Below are positions 15,533-25,293 of a stretch of DNA of 64,000 bases, piece after piece. Position numbers and translations under genes: made by a program. The DNA is from Hymenobacter terrenus. Its GTDB lineage: Bacteria > Bacteroidota > Bacteroidia > Cytophagales > Hymenobacteraceae. The notes below the pieces were generated by a model that was given only the letters and a program-made list of their open reading frames with translations, had not been told where the DNA came from and did no database searches. The stretch covers positions 293 through 64,292 of the forward strand of contig NZ_LATM01000008.1 in NCBI RefSeq assembly GCF_000972495.1, given 5' to 3'. Position 1 is the stretch's first letter. Every line of letters begins with the position of its first letter.

Positions 15533-18500
15533 ATGAAAATTATCAGCGTCCGCTTCGCTAACCTTAACTCGCTACCCGGTCCTTTCCTGATTCGCTTCGA
15601 TGAAACGCCCCTGGCAGACACGGGGCTGTTTGCCATCACGGGCCCCACCGGCGCGGGCAAAAGCACGCTGCTCGACGCCATTTCGGTGGGCCTCTACGGC
15701 CGGGTGCCGCGCCACGACCGCCAGGTGGGCGAAATGGTGAGCCGCCACGCCAAGGATGCTTTTTCGGAAGTAGAGTTTGAAGTGCACGAAACCAACGCTG
15801 ACACCGGCATCGTGGACCGCGTGCGCTACCGCTCGCGCTGGGAAGTGAAGCGCAAAACCCGCGGCGAAGACAAAGGCAGCCTCAACGCCGATGCCATGAC
15901 CCTAGTGATGAGCCCGTCCAACGTGGCAGTCATCAGCGGCAAAGAAGCCGTGCCGAAGCGGGTGAGCGAGCTGTCGGGGCTGGATTTTGGGCAGTTTGAG
16001 CAGTCGGTGCTGCTGAGCCAGGGCAAGTTTGCGCGCTTTCTGCACGCGCCCGAAAAAGAGCGCAGCGCCCTGCTCGAAAAGATGACCAACGTGGGCATTT
16101 ACTCGCGGCTGTCGGTAGCGGCGTTTGAGAAGGCGAAGGAGGAAGAGCTGAAAACCCGGCTGCTGCGCGCCAAGCTGGATGCCACCCGCCTGCTCTCTGA
16201 GGAAGAGCGGGCCAGCTTGGAAGCCCAGCTTGAGGTATTGAACCAGCAGGTTGAGCAGCACTACGAGGAGCAGCAGGAGCTGAACATCTGCCTGACTTGG
16301 CGCACGGAGCTGGAGCAGCTGGAACGACAGCTGCGCGACACCGCCCGCGAGGTAGAGCGCCTGCAACAAGACGACCACCGCCTGCAACCCGACTTTGCCC
16401 GGCTCGACGGCCACACCCGCGCCGCCGCCCTGGCCAAGCCGCTGGCATTGGTGGCCGCCGCGCAACAAGAGCTGGACCGCGACACCGAGCAGCTGCGTGA
16501 GCTGGACCGCGCCTTGCCTCTGCTTACCCAAGCCGCTACCGCCGCCCACACCGCCCACACCCTCGCCACCGAAGCCCACGCCACCGCGCTGGCCGAGGAA
16601 AACCGCCTGCGGCCCGTGCTCAGCAAGGCCCAGCAGCAGGATGCGGCAATAGCCGCCGCGCGGCATCAGCTGGCCCTGCAACACGAGGCGTACGCACAGA
16701 AGCAGGAGGCCAACAAGCAAGCGGCAGAGGCGCTCGGCAAGCAGGCCGCGGAAATTGCCGACCTGCAACGCCAGAACGCGACCCTCGACCGCTGGTTAAT
16801 CGACCACAGCGCCGAGATTGACCTTAAAAACCAGGTGCTCGCGCTCGACCGCGAAATCATCGACTTGCAGGGCGCCCAAAAGGAGATTGCCGCCCGGGAA
16901 GCCCGTCAAGCCGAGCTGCGCAAAAGCCACGGCGAAGTAGCGGCCGACCTGCTCCGCCAGCGCGGCCTCGAAACCGATGCTGTGGCGAGTCAGCAAGCCA
17001 TCAAAGACGAAGGCCAGCCCTGCCGCTCCGAGCGCGACGCGCTGCTGGCGGGCACTACGGCCGCCGCCCTGGCCCAGCGCGCCGATGATATTACCGCTTA
17101 TCAGCAAGGCTTGCAGCAGCTCCTGCCCAAGGCCCAGGCGGCCCACGACCAACACGCCCGCGCCGAAGCCCTGGCCGCTCAAATCGAGCAGGAAGCCCCG
17201 GCCCTGGCAGCGGCCGAAACCGCCGTGGCGCACCTCGAAACCCGGCGCGTCGATGGCCAGGAGCTACTGGAAAGCTACCGCCGCGAGCTGCGGACCCAGC
17301 AGGCGTTGGCCGACCTCAACACCCACCGCCAGCACCTGCAGCCCGGCCAGCCGTGCCCCTTGTGCGGCGCGCTGGAACATGCCTTCGCGGCTGATTTCAC
17401 CGCCGGGGCCGACGAGCAGGAGCAGCGCGTAGCCCGCCAGCAGCAGGCCCTGACCGCGCTGGAGGAGGAGCTGCGGCGCGCTACCGGCACCTGCACCCGC
17501 CACCAAACCGAGCAGCGCCAGCGCCAGCAGCTGCGCCAGGAAGCGGCCACTGCCGCGGCAGCCGCCCGCCAGCAGGCCAGCACTTTGGCCGCTACGCTGG
17601 TGCCCGCCCCCGCCCAGCCCGCCGACCCCTCCTTCTTGCAGACCCTATTGACGGAGGCCACGACCCAGCAGGCGACGGCCGTGGCCAACCGCCGCCGCCT
17701 GGCCGTGCTCGACGAGAAGCTGGCCAAGCTGCGGGAAGAATACCTGAAAGCCGGCGAAGCCGCCACGGCCGCCCAGCGCGAGATTCCGCGCTTGCTGGAA
17801 CGCCAGGCGAGCCTTGAAGCGGAGCTGGCCAAGCTGGCCGACGAGCTACTACACTGGCACGACCAAGCCGAAACTTTCCAGCGTAGCGTTCAGGACATCC
17901 TTCGTCCGCACCAGCTCACGCTACCCAGCCAGCCGCCCTACGATGGTGTTTTGGTTACCCTGCGCGAGCGGGCTGACTATTACGAAGGCCAGGTGAGCAC
18001 CCTCACGGAGCTGGGGAAAACGCTGCTGGAAAAAACCAGCGAGCACAAGGCCCGCACCGAGGAGCTGGCCCGGCAGCAGGTGCAGCTTGCCGCCGCCGCG
18101 GCCGGGCTGGAAGCCGACCAGCGAGTACTGGACCAGGAGCAGGCGGCCCGCCAGGCACACTACCCCGGTGCCGACCCCAGCGCCGAAATCGAGCGGCTGC
18201 ACCAGGCCACCCAAAAGCTGGCAGAGGCGCTGACGGAGGCGCAGCACTACTTGGCCCAGCAGCAGCAGGAGCTGGCTATTAAGCAAAATGCCCGTACCTC
18301 GCTGCAAATCCAGCTGACCCAGCACCACACGGCCCACGCCGACCGCCAGACCGAGCTGACGACAGCCCTCGCCACGGCTGGCATCGCCACTGCCACCGAG
18401 GCGCAGGCGATGCTCCTGCCCCCAGCCGAGGCCGAGCGCCTGCACCAGCGCCGCCAGGACCACCTCACTGCCCAGGCCGCCGCCACCCGCCGCCTCGCCG

Positions 18501-19246
18501 ACCTCACGGCCGAGCTCAACCACCACGCCGAGGCAGGCCTGACGCCCCACACGGCCGCTGAACTCACAGCCCAGCTTAATAGTCTGTCGGCGGCTGATGA
18601 TATTTTGCAGCAAAAACTCGGGGCCGTGGGCAACCAGCTGAAGCAGGATGATGACGCCCGCGCCCAGCAAGCGGCCGGACTTCAGGAGCTGCAGCAGCGC
18701 CAACTGGAAGAGCAGCGCTGGCAGGACCTGAGCGAGCAAATTGGCTCGGCGCGGGGCGACAAATTTAGCCAGTTTGCCCAGGGCCTGACCCTGACGCACC
18801 TGGCTCGTCTGGCCAACCTGCGCCTGCGCCAGCTCACCGGCCGCTACACCATCCTCAAAACGCCGCACCGCAACCTGGAGCTGCAAATCATCGACCACGA
18901 CCAGGCCGACACGGTGCGCCCCATGGCCTCACTTTCGGGTGGTGAAAGCTTCTTGGTGAGCCTGGCGCTAGCATTGGGGCTGAGCGAATTGGCGGGTCAC
19001 AAGGCCCGCATCGAGTCGCTGTTTATTGACGAAGGCTTTGGCACGCTCGACCCCGATGCCCTCAATACGGCCCTCGATGCGCTGGAACGCCTCCAGCATT
19101 CGGGCAAGATGATTGGCATTATTTCCCACGTCTCCGACCTCAAGGACCGCATCGGCACCCAGATTCGGGTGCGGCCCGGCGCGGGCGGCAACAGCACCGT
19201 TCACCTCGTCGGCATAATGGGCAATGAAACCAACTGCGCGGTGTAG
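15533..19246 (+). CDS. sbcC: Exonuclease subunit SbcC (Rad50-like SMC ATPase)
   Basis: A 1237-residue protein with an N-terminal ATPase half (Walker A GPTGAGKST at about 37-45; Q-loop region LLSQGKFARFL near 160), then long Ala/Gln/Glu-rich coiled coils. The zinc hook CPLC is at about 607-610, followed by the returning coiled coil. The C-terminal half carries the ABC signature LSGGESFLVSLAL (about 1137) and Walker B LFIDEGFGTLDPD (about 1163). ATP-driven opening of the hook arms feeds DNA ends to SbcD. Longer than E. coli SbcC (1048), mainly in the coiled coil. The ORF stop lies only three bases before hairpin element 4. Confidence 0.96.
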   Translation: MKIISVRFANLNSLPGPFLIRFDETPLADTGLFAITGPTGAGKSTLLDAISVGLYGRVPRHDRQVGEMVSRHAKDAFSEVEFEVHETNADTGIVDRVRYRSRWEVKRKTRGEDKGSLNADAMTLVMSPSNVAVISGKEAVPKRVSELSGLDFGQFEQSVLLSQGKFARFLHAPEKERSALLEKMTNVGIYSRLSVAAFEKAKEEELKTRLLRAKLDATRLLSEEERASLEAQLEVLNQQVEQHYEEQQELNICLTWRTELEQLERQLRDTAREVERLQQDDHRLQPDFARLDGHTRAAALAKPLALVAAAQQELDRDTEQLRELDRALPLLTQAATAAHTAHTLATEAHATALAEENRLRPVLSKAQQQDAAIAAARHQLALQHEAYAQKQEANKQAAEALGKQAAEIADLQRQNATLDRWLIDHSAEIDLKNQVLALDREIIDLQGAQKEIAAREARQAELRKSHGEVAADLLRQRGLETDAVASQQAIKDEGQPCRSERDALLAGTTAAALAQRADDITAYQQGLQQLLPKAQAAHDQHARAEALAAQIEQEAPALAAAETAVAHLETRRVDGQELLESYRRELRTQQALADLNTHRQHLQPGQPCPLCGALEHAFAADFTAGADEQEQRVARQQQALTALEEELRRATGTCTRHQTEQRQRQQLRQEAATAAAAARQQASTLAATLVPAPAQPADPSFLQTLLTEATTQQATAVANRRRLAVLDEKLAKLREEYLKAGEAATAAQREIPRLLERQASLEAELAKLADELLHWHDQAETFQRSVQDILRPHQLTLPSQPPYDGVLVTLRERADYYEGQVSTLTELGKTLLEKTSEHKARTEELARQQVQLAAAAAGLEADQRVLDQEQAARQAHYPGADPSAEIERLHQATQKLAEALTEAQHYLAQQQQELAIKQNARTSLQIQLTQHHTAHADRQTELTTALATAGIATATEAQAMLLPPAEAERLHQRRQDHLTAQAAATRRLADLTAELNHHAEAGLTPHTAAELTAQLNSLSAADDILQQKLGAVGNQLKQDDDARAQQAAGLQELQQRQLEEQRWQDLSEQIGSARGDKFSQFAQGLTLTHLARLANLRLRQLTGRYTILKTPHRNLELQIIDHDQADTVRPMASLSGGESFLVSLALALGLSELAGHKARIESLFIDEGFGTLDPDALNTALDALERLQHSGKMIGIISHVSDLKDRIGTQIRVRPGAGGNSTVHLVGIMGNETNCAV

Positions 19247-19248
19247 CA

Positions 19249-19335
19249 GTAGCGCGAACTGTGTAGTTCGCGTCGCCGAACGAGTTCCAACGGCGTGGGG
19301 ACGCCAATTACAGGGTCCGCGTCCGCGTTACTGCT
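19249..19335. repeat. Hairpin element 4 (degenerate)
   Basis: Left arm GTAGCGCGAACTGTGTAG at 19249-19266, continuing to 19273; the right arm from about 19311 is badly degraded. It starts three bases after the sbcC stop and runs into the 3' end of the convergent gene. Confidence 0.55.
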
Positions 19336-20375
19336 TTCACCTCGGCCCAGGTCCAGTATTTTTTGGGCTGAATACCGGCGTAGCCCTGGCTGAAAAACGC
19401 CACCACCTCCCGCTCCATCACCTCCGGCGCGATGGATGAAGCGTAAATTGGCCGGCCATCCGGGTCGGCATAGCGCTCGGCTTTGGTGAGCTTTTTTCCG
19501 GCCAGGCGCAGTAGCGGCCCGGTGTCGGTGATGCCGTCGGCGGCCCAGGTTTGGCTGGTGGTTTCCAGCATATTCAGGCGCGCCACCAGTGGCGCCAACG
19601 AGATGCGGGGCAGCGTCGGGCGACTTTCCAGATCAATCCAGGTGGTGTATTTGTACTCCAGCTCGTAGCGCCCGCCGTCGTACAAACTCAGCACGGTATC
19701 GAAGCCCGCCGTGGGCCCAAAGAGGGCGTAGTAGGCCAACGGCGTGGGGGTGCGGACAACAAACAGCCCAATTTCCGGGTAGCGGCTGAGCTTCGTGAGT
19801 GGCCCGCGCATGACGGCAGCGGCTTGCTTTACCCGCGCGTACTCCGGCTCCCACGCCTCCCGGCCGGCCTCCGGTTTTTGCAGAACATTGGCAAAGCGGG
19901 GCAAGAACCAGTCGAACTTTTCAGCTGAGGCCTCATCTTCCCGCTTTCGCCGGATGGGCGCGCCAAAGGGCTCGTAGAACCGGGCTTTTTCCTCGGCATT
20001 CAGCCAGCATGCCAGCTTTAGAACCTGGTCGGCCAACGGATGGGCAACGTCAATTTCCCGAAAGTCGCCGAGCACGGCTACCTGGCGCAGCAGCTCTTCG
20101 TGCCGCAAGGCTAACTCGGGATTGAGCAGGCTCCACACGCCAATAAAGCCGTCGATATCAAAATGGTTGACCGTCACAGCGGCTGCTTCCAGGCCCACGG
20201 TGTCAGACTGATGCAGCGCCCGCAGCACCGAGCCGGCGCTGGTATCGTCGCGCAGCTGCTCGGGCGTAGCGGCCCCACGCCAGTGCGCCAGCGTGAGGGC
20301 GGCGCTGGTGCCCACACTATCCACGATAATGGTAGGTTGCTGCCGAAGCTGCGCGAAAGGAACGAAGAATCTCAA
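19308..20375 (-). CDS. DUF6687 family protein
   Basis: A 355-residue soluble protein opening RFFVPFAQLRQQPTIIVDS and containing LTLAHWRG and VNHFDIDGFIGVW. NHFDxDG plus the following Asp-rich pattern are the hallmark I associate with DUF6687, a family without a known function (assignment from memory). The NHFD.DG motif recalls metal-binding DHH-type phosphoesterases, which is only a hint. The likely start is a TTG at 20375, since homology begins there and no ATG is nearby. The last residues (TRTRTL) are encoded inside the degraded arm of hairpin element 4. Confidence 0.75.
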   Translation of the reverse strand: MRFFVPFAQLRQQPTIIVDSVGTSAALTLAHWRGAATPEQLRDDTSAGSVLRALHQSDTVGLEAAAVTVNHFDIDGFIGVWSLLNPELALRHEELLRQVAVLGDFREIDVAHPLADQVLKLACWLNAEEKARFYEPFGAPIRRKREDEASAEKFDWFLPRFANVLQKPEAGREAWEPEYARVKQAAAVMRGPLTKLSRYPEIGLFVVRTPTPLAYYALFGPTAGFDTVLSLYDGGRYELEYKYTTWIDLESRPTLPRISLAPLVARLNMLETTSQTWAADGITDTGPLLRLAGKKLTKAERYADPDGRPIYASSIAPEVMEREVVAFFSQGYAGIQPKKYWTWAEVKAVTRTRTL

Positions 20376-20447
20376 TTTTAAGCCTGATTTTTGAGCGTTG
20401 AATCAGCAATTAACCCTCAAGAAAGTATTTTGGCTTTAAAAATATTC

Positions 20448-20777
20448 TCAATTCTTCCGCTGCCCACGCCGGTTCACAATGCGCTCGACGCGCTGCCGAC
20501 GTATCCAGGCCAGGTAGGTTTGGAGTTCCTCGGCGGCTTGCAGGGCCTCCACGGTGGGGTAGCGCCGGGCCAGCTCGCGGTTGCTGAGGAAACGGTGCAC
20601 GCTGCTGTGGCAGGGCTGGCAGAGGTTGACGGTGGGGCCGTGCTTGCCGCCTTCTTCGCGCGGCACCAAGTGGTGCCGTGAGGTGGTTTGTACCTGCCGC
20701 TGACACAGGCCGCATTGCTGGCCATCCGGTGAAGCAGGCTTCATCGGTGGTACTCCATCAGGCCTTCGTTTTGCCAT
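20448..20777 (-). CDS. HNH-type nuclease domain protein
   Basis: A 109-residue protein with a zinc-binding HNH layout: CGLC near 22-25, then SRHHLVPREEGG (the catalytic-type HH), then NLCQPCHSSVHRF. A basic C-terminal tail (RRQRVERIVNRRGQRKN) could bind DNA. It resembles small stand-alone YisB-like HNH proteins found widely in bacteria; its target is unknown. A second ATG 33 bp downstream is a possible start. Confidence 0.8.
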   Translation of the reverse strand: MAKRRPDGVPPMKPASPDGQQCGLCQRQVQTTSRHHLVPREEGGKHGPTVNLCQPCHSSVHRFLSNRELARRYPTVEALQAAEELQTYLAWIRRQRVERIVNRRGQRKN

Positions 20778-20862
20778 AAAACCAGAAGACTTTGGTATGT
20801 AGTTTGTCTACGGAGCGCAACTGGGCTGCTAAAATACAAGTTGCGGTTTTCTTACCAAAGTA

Positions 20863-20871
20863 TTATCTTGG
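20863..20871 (+). promoter_or_regulatory. Candidate promoter for the secreted protein at 20944
   Basis: TATCTTGG, one mismatch from TAnnTTTG, with a TTG about 20 bases upstream (near 20841), the usual Bacteroidota -33/-7 spacing. Confidence 0.35.
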
Positions 20872-20943
20872 CATCTGCTATACTCAGGACTCTCATACAA
20901 TCCTTTAATTATTAACATTCCTTTACTCTCTGCTTTTTCACCC

Positions 20944-21396
20944 ATGATTATACCCTTACTCATTGACTGGCAGTCCAAACGCCTGGCTCCGGCCGGCCGG
21001 CTTATGGGCTTGTGCACGGTTCTCCTGTTGCTCGGGGCGGCTCCCAAGGCACAGGCTCAAACGTGGATGGTGAGTACCACGGCCCAAATCAAATTAGGAA
21101 TTTTAGATAAATACGGCCAGTTAGGTCCTTACACTGCCACTTTTGTGGTGCACAATGAGCGTACCGGCAAAGACTATTTCCTGGTGAAGGAGTTAAAACA
21201 GAAAGAAACCGGTGTGGATGTCCTGTTTCCGACCGAACCATCGGACCCTGACTTTTTCAAAACTGAAAAAGGGGAAGCGGCCGTGGCCACCCCGGGCCGC
21301 TACACTTGGGAATGCCGGGTGAAAGGCGTGAAAGCCGTGAGTGGCCACTTCGTGTTTCCAGAAGTGGGCAACGATGTAACGATTATCAACAAGTAA
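20944..21396 (+). CDS. Secreted protein of unknown function
   Basis: A 150-residue protein with an N-terminal basic region and hydrophobic segment (about 20-36, LCTVLLLLGAAPKAQAQ) that fits a signal peptide ending in AQA-Q. The mature part is about 110 residues and looks beta-sheet rich (YTATFVVHNERTGKDYFLVKEL, GRYTWECRVKG, GHFVFPEVGNDVTI). I do not recognise the family. It is followed closely by a terminator. Confidence 0.75.
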   Translation: MIIPLLIDWQSKRLAPAGRLMGLCTVLLLLGAAPKAQAQTWMVSTTAQIKLGILDKYGQLGPYTATFVVHNERTGKDYFLVKELKQKETGVDVLFPTEPSDPDFFKTEKGEAAVATPGRYTWECRVKGVKAVSGHFVFPEVGNDVTIINK

Positions 21397-21442
21397 CCCA
21401 GAATCTAATTTATTGCTATTAGTAGCATTGAAATCAATAAAA

Positions 21443-21467
21443 GCCTGGCCATGCGCCAGGTTTTTTC
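21443..21467 (+). terminator. Rho-independent terminator
   Basis: Stem GCCTGGC / GCCAGG with a CATGC loop and six T, 46 bp after the stop of the secreted protein gene. Confidence 0.75.
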
Positions 21468-21547
21468 GTTTAACCTCCACCACCGGCTAAGTGGAGCGGT
21501 GTCATCACGCCGTTGCTTACTCACTACTCATCGTTTCTGTATTTACC

Positions 21548-21856
21548 GTGCCTCGCAAGTCCTTTCCCGAACTCATCAACAGCCCTGGCATGCCCGTGCT
21601 GGTCGATTTTTACGCTACCTGGTGCGGGCCCTGCAAAACTATGGCACCTATTCTGGAGCAGGTAGCCGCCCAGCACGGTGGTAAACTGCGCGTCATCAAA
21701 ATTGACGTGGACCGCAATGCCGCCGTAGCCCAGCAATACCGCGTGCAGAGTATTCCTACGTTAATATTGTTTCACCAGGGACAGCCAGTGTGGCGGCAGG
21801 CGGGGGTGGTACCCGCGGCTCAAATCACGCAGGCACTACGACCGTTCGTGGGATGA
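21548..21856 (+). CDS. trxA: Thioredoxin
   Basis: A 102-residue protein with the complete thioredoxin fold signatures: VLVDFYATWCGPCKTMAPIL with the CGPC redox pair, KIDVDRN, and the cis-proline region QSIPTLILF. It reduces disulfides in cytoplasmic proteins. The frame is open back to 21491, but the upstream residues are not thioredoxin-like, so a GTG at 21548 (VPRKSFPELI) is taken as the start. Other thioredoxin genes probably exist in the genome; this is a single-gene unit. Confidence 0.9.
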   Translation: MPRKSFPELINSPGMPVLVDFYATWCGPCKTMAPILEQVAAQHGGKLRVIKIDVDRNAAVAQQYRVQSIPTLILFHQGQPVWRQAGVVPAAQITQALRPFVG

Positions 21857-21950
21857 TTTTCAGGTAGCAGTAAACACCGCTGCCGCTAAATAACTGCGGT
21901 ATTGGGGTGCTAACAGACTATTGAGCAACTATGGTCGTTGGGGAGGAGGC

Positions 21951-21958
21951 TATCTTTG
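21951..21958 (+). promoter_or_regulatory. -7 promoter box of the TonB-dependent receptor
   Basis: TATCTTTG matches the Bacteroidota -7 consensus TAnnTTTG exactly, 22 bp before the receptor ATG. Confidence 0.6.
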
Positions 21959-21980
21959 TGTATTCCCTGAATGTTACCCT

Positions 21981-24338
21981 ATGTTTTTTAAATTCTTCAC
22001 ACCCTATCCTTTATTATTATTATTTACTGTTCTCGTTAGCCCACGATTAGCGGCCGCTCAGGAAGCAGCCATCTTCACCTTGAGCGGCACTGTACGGGGC
22101 GCGCGTAACGAGGCATTGCCCGGCGCCAGCGTGGCCGTGCCCGCATTGGGCACTGGCACGGCAGCCGATTCACTCGGCCATTTTTCGGTGAGCCTGCCCG
22201 CCGGGCGCCATCAGGTGGTGGTGGCGTTTGTGGGCTACCAGCAACTCATCCGCGACCTGAACCTGACGAAGAACCAGCGCCTCAACTTCACGTTGGAAGA
22301 GAGTGGCAATGAGCTGGATGAAGTGGTGGTGGAAGGCTCCGTGACGCTGGAACAGAAGCTCAAAACCACTCAGATGGGCGTAGAGCACGTAGGCATTCGC
22401 GAGGCCAAGCTGCTGCCGGCGCTATTCGGCGAAGTGGATATTCTCAAAACCCTGCAACTCAAGCCGGGCATTCAGAGCGGTGGTGAGGGCACCAGCGGCT
22501 TGTTTGTGCGCGGCGGCTCTTCCGACCAAAACCTGGTGCTGCTCGACAACGCGCTGGTCTACAACCCCAACCACTTGTTCGGGCTGTTTTCGGTGTTTAA
22601 TTCGGATGCGGTTCAAAGTGTGGACTTGTACAAATCGGGGTTTCCGGCGCAGTTTGGGGGCCGGCTGTCGTCGGTGGTGGATGTGAAGTTGCGCGAGGGC
22701 AACCGCCAGCGCAATGTGGCGACGGGCGGTATCGGCCTGATTTCGTCGCGCTTCACCTACGAGGGTCCTATCAACAAGGGCAAGGGCTCGTTCATCGTGT
22801 CGGGCCGCCGCACGTACTTTGACATCTTCACGCGGGCTCTCAATCGGGCCAACGAAGACGACCCAGAATATAGCCCCATTCCCGACTACTATTTCTATGA
22901 CCTTAACGCCAAGGCCAATTATACGCTGGGCGAAAAGGACCAATTGTTTCTGACCGGCTACCTGGGCCGCGACATCTTTGGCTTTAACAGCACGGGCGGC
23001 TTCGACTTCAATTTCACCTGGGGCAACACCGTTGGCTCGCTGCGCTGGAACCACGTGTTTTCGCCCAAGCTGTTCGTTAATTCCTCGGTTACGATTTCCG
23101 ACTATAAGTACGACCTGACCAATAAGCTCGACCAGTTTAACTTCGGCCTGGGCTCGCGCATCACCGATTACTCGGGGCGCACCGACTTTGAATACACCCC
23201 CAATGACCGGCACCTACTCAAGGCCGGAGCCATGTTCACGCAACACAAATTTGGCGTGGGCCGCCTCGATGCCAACTCCTCCGACGGCCGCATCAACTTT
23301 GGGTCCGACATCAACTACTATGGCCTCGATGGCGCGCTGTACGCCTCCGATAACTATAAGGCCTCCGAGAAGCTGCAGCTCGAAGGGGGCCTGCGCCTGA
23401 CCGGCTTCAGCAGCGGCAACAACCAGTACGGAGGCCTGGAACCGCGGGCGTCGGCCCGCTACTCCCTCAACGACCGCACCTCGCTGAAAGCCAGCTACGC
23501 CCTCATGTACCAGTACGTGCACCTGGTCACGAACTCCGGCGCCTCCCTGCCTACCGATATCTGGTACCCATCGCGGCTGTCAGTGAAGCCCCAACGCTCG
23601 CAGCAGGTGAGCGGCGGGGTGAGCTTTTTGCTGGGCCAGGGCAAATACTTGCTCACCAATGAGGTGTACTACAAGTGGGGACAAAACCAGGTCGATTTCA
23701 AGGATGGCGCGCAGTTATTCGTGAACCCTGAGCTGGACGCGGAATTCATCTTTGGCAAGAGCTGGAGCTATGGCAATGAGTTGTATCTGGAGAAGAAAAG
23801 CGGCAAAACCACCGGCTGGATTGGCTACACCCTGGCTTGGAGTTGGCGCAACTTCCAGCCCCAGCGCGGCACCTTGGGCGTTAACAACGGCACGGATTTT
23901 CACCCTAACTACGACCGCCGCCACAACCTGACTGTGGTGGTACTCCACCAGCTCAACGCCCGCATCAACCTCACGGCTAGCTTCATTTATACTTCGGGCA
24001 ACCTCACCACGCTGCCGCTGGGTCGCTTTGGCGTGCAGGACATTCCGGGTTCCGGCAACAGCCTCGACCCACGCCCGGTACCCATCTATCCCGACCGTAA
24101 CTCCTACCGCCTCATCCCCTACCACCGCCTCGACCTCGGCGTGGTGTATAAAATTGGGTCGCGGCTCAATCAGGATTTGACGTTGAGCATCTACAACGCC
24201 TACAACCGGCGCAACGCCTATTTCGTGTTTTTCGATACCGTGAAAGACAAGGCTACTGGCCGTACCACCGGCTTCCAGGCAAAGCAGGTGTCACTTTTCC
24301 CCGTCATTCCCTCGCTGACGTATAATTTCCGTTTCTAG
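21981..24338 (+). CDS. TonB-dependent outer-membrane receptor with carboxypeptidase-like N-domain
   Basis: A 785-residue outer-membrane protein: signal peptide (MFFKFFTPYPLLLLFTVLV...AAAQ), a carboxypeptidase-regulatory-like domain at about 30-115, then a plug domain (LFVRGGSSDQNLVLLDNALV, and DLYKSGFPAQFGGRLSSVVD). A 22-strand-type barrel with alternating aromatic strands follows and ends YNFRF. It would import a substrate using TonB energy. The ATG at 21981 begins the signal peptide; the open frame extends further upstream without homology. It is followed 53 bp later by a DUF4249 lipoprotein, a standard Bacteroidota pairing. Confidence 0.93.
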   Translation: MFFKFFTPYPLLLLFTVLVSPRLAAAQEAAIFTLSGTVRGARNEALPGASVAVPALGTGTAADSLGHFSVSLPAGRHQVVVAFVGYQQLIRDLNLTKNQRLNFTLEESGNELDEVVVEGSVTLEQKLKTTQMGVEHVGIREAKLLPALFGEVDILKTLQLKPGIQSGGEGTSGLFVRGGSSDQNLVLLDNALVYNPNHLFGLFSVFNSDAVQSVDLYKSGFPAQFGGRLSSVVDVKLREGNRQRNVATGGIGLISSRFTYEGPINKGKGSFIVSGRRTYFDIFTRALNRANEDDPEYSPIPDYYFYDLNAKANYTLGEKDQLFLTGYLGRDIFGFNSTGGFDFNFTWGNTVGSLRWNHVFSPKLFVNSSVTISDYKYDLTNKLDQFNFGLGSRITDYSGRTDFEYTPNDRHLLKAGAMFTQHKFGVGRLDANSSDGRINFGSDINYYGLDGALYASDNYKASEKLQLEGGLRLTGFSSGNNQYGGLEPRASARYSLNDRTSLKASYALMYQYVHLVTNSGASLPTDIWYPSRLSVKPQRSQQVSGGVSFLLGQGKYLLTNEVYYKWGQNQVDFKDGAQLFVNPELDAEFIFGKSWSYGNELYLEKKSGKTTGWIGYTLAWSWRNFQPQRGTLGVNNGTDFHPNYDRRHNLTVVVLHQLNARINLTASFIYTSGNLTTLPLGRFGVQDIPGSGNSLDPRPVPIYPDRNSYRLIPYHRLDLGVVYKIGSRLNQDLTLSIYNAYNRRNAYFVFFDTVKDKATGRTTGFQAKQVSLFPVIPSLTYNFRF

Positions 24339-24342
24339 CCCG

Positions 24343-24372
24343 TCATGCTGAGCGTAGTCGAAGCATGACGAG
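24343..24372. repeat. Short dispersed palindrome TCATGCTGAG...
   Basis: CGTCATGCTGAGCGTAG TCGAAGCATGACG forms a 9-bp hairpin between the receptor and DUF4249 genes. A partial copy (CGTCATGCTGAGAACG) is at 43171. Confidence 0.5.
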
Positions 24373-24391
24373 TTTGATTTAATCCTGCCCC

Positions 24392-25243
24392 ATGACCTAT
24401 TTCACGAAAGCTGTCAGCCTGCTGCTCCTCATTGCCTTGGCCGGGTGCGGCTCACTGCAGAACGACATTGACGTGCCATTGCCCTCATATTCATCCGAGC
24501 TGGTGGTGGAATGTTACCTGGAGCCGGGCAAAGTGCCCAGCCTGGCTGTCACGACCTCAGTACCGTACCTGGGCACTGTGCTGCCGCAGATTCCCAACGA
24601 TGTCACCGTGACCCTGACCATGCCCAACGGCACGGTGGTGCCCCTCCCCTTTGCGCCCAACTACCGGGCTCTAATCGACACCACGGGCGAGAAATTCTAC
24701 TCTCACATCGGCCGCGACCCACTGGTAGCCCGTCCCGGCGATGTGTTCAAGCTGGACGTGAGCGACTCCAAGGGCCGCCACATCACGGGCACGACCACCA
24801 TGCTGGCGCCCATTGCCATCGATTCGCTGGAGTACAAATTCAACGACAAACCCGGCTCCGAGCGCAAAGCCTACGTCCTCATCGGCTTCCGCGACCCGGC
24901 CACGCTCGACAACTGCTACCGTTATCAAATTCACAAAGGTGACCCTGCCAAAGGTGCCCTTCGGAGGAGCCCTGAAGTCGACAACTCCGTGCAGGACCGA
25001 TTATTCAACGGTGAGCCCATCCTTTTGGGCACCAGCTTCCGTTTCTCAGCCGGTGATACCATCACGGCCACGCTCTATCACACTGATATCGCATTTTTCC
25101 GCTTCCGCCAATCAGTGCGTGATGCTCGTAGCGCCAACGGCAATCCCTTCGGCCAGCCGTCGGCCATTTACAGCAATGTCCAGGGCGGCATCGGCATCTT
25201 TTCGGTGCTCAGCAGCACGCAGGCCACGAAGGTTTTACGTTGA
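24392..25243 (+). CDS. DUF4249 family lipoprotein
   Basis: A 283-residue protein with a lipoprotein signal ending LIALAGCG (lipidated C19). The mature part begins with SELVVECYLEPGKVPSLAVTTS and contains PNDVTVTLTMPNGTVV and ITGTTTMLAPIAIDSLEYK, which are typical of DUF4249. These are outer-membrane-associated lipoproteins found beside TonB-dependent receptors, probably acting as receptor partners. It directly follows the receptor gene and is probably co-transcribed with it. Confidence 0.88.
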   Translation: MTYFTKAVSLLLLIALAGCGSLQNDIDVPLPSYSSELVVECYLEPGKVPSLAVTTSVPYLGTVLPQIPNDVTVTLTMPNGTVVPLPFAPNYRALIDTTGEKFYSHIGRDPLVARPGDVFKLDVSDSKGRHITGTTTMLAPIAIDSLEYKFNDKPGSERKAYVLIGFRDPATLDNCYRYQIHKGDPAKGALRRSPEVDNSVQDRLFNGEPILLGTSFRFSAGDTITATLYHTDIAFFRFRQSVRDARSANGNPFGQPSAIYSNVQGGIGIFSVLSSTQATKVLR

Positions 25244-25293
25244 ATCAGGCTTGCCAGCCTGGGCAACCGCTGGCCTAAATAGGGGAGAACCAA

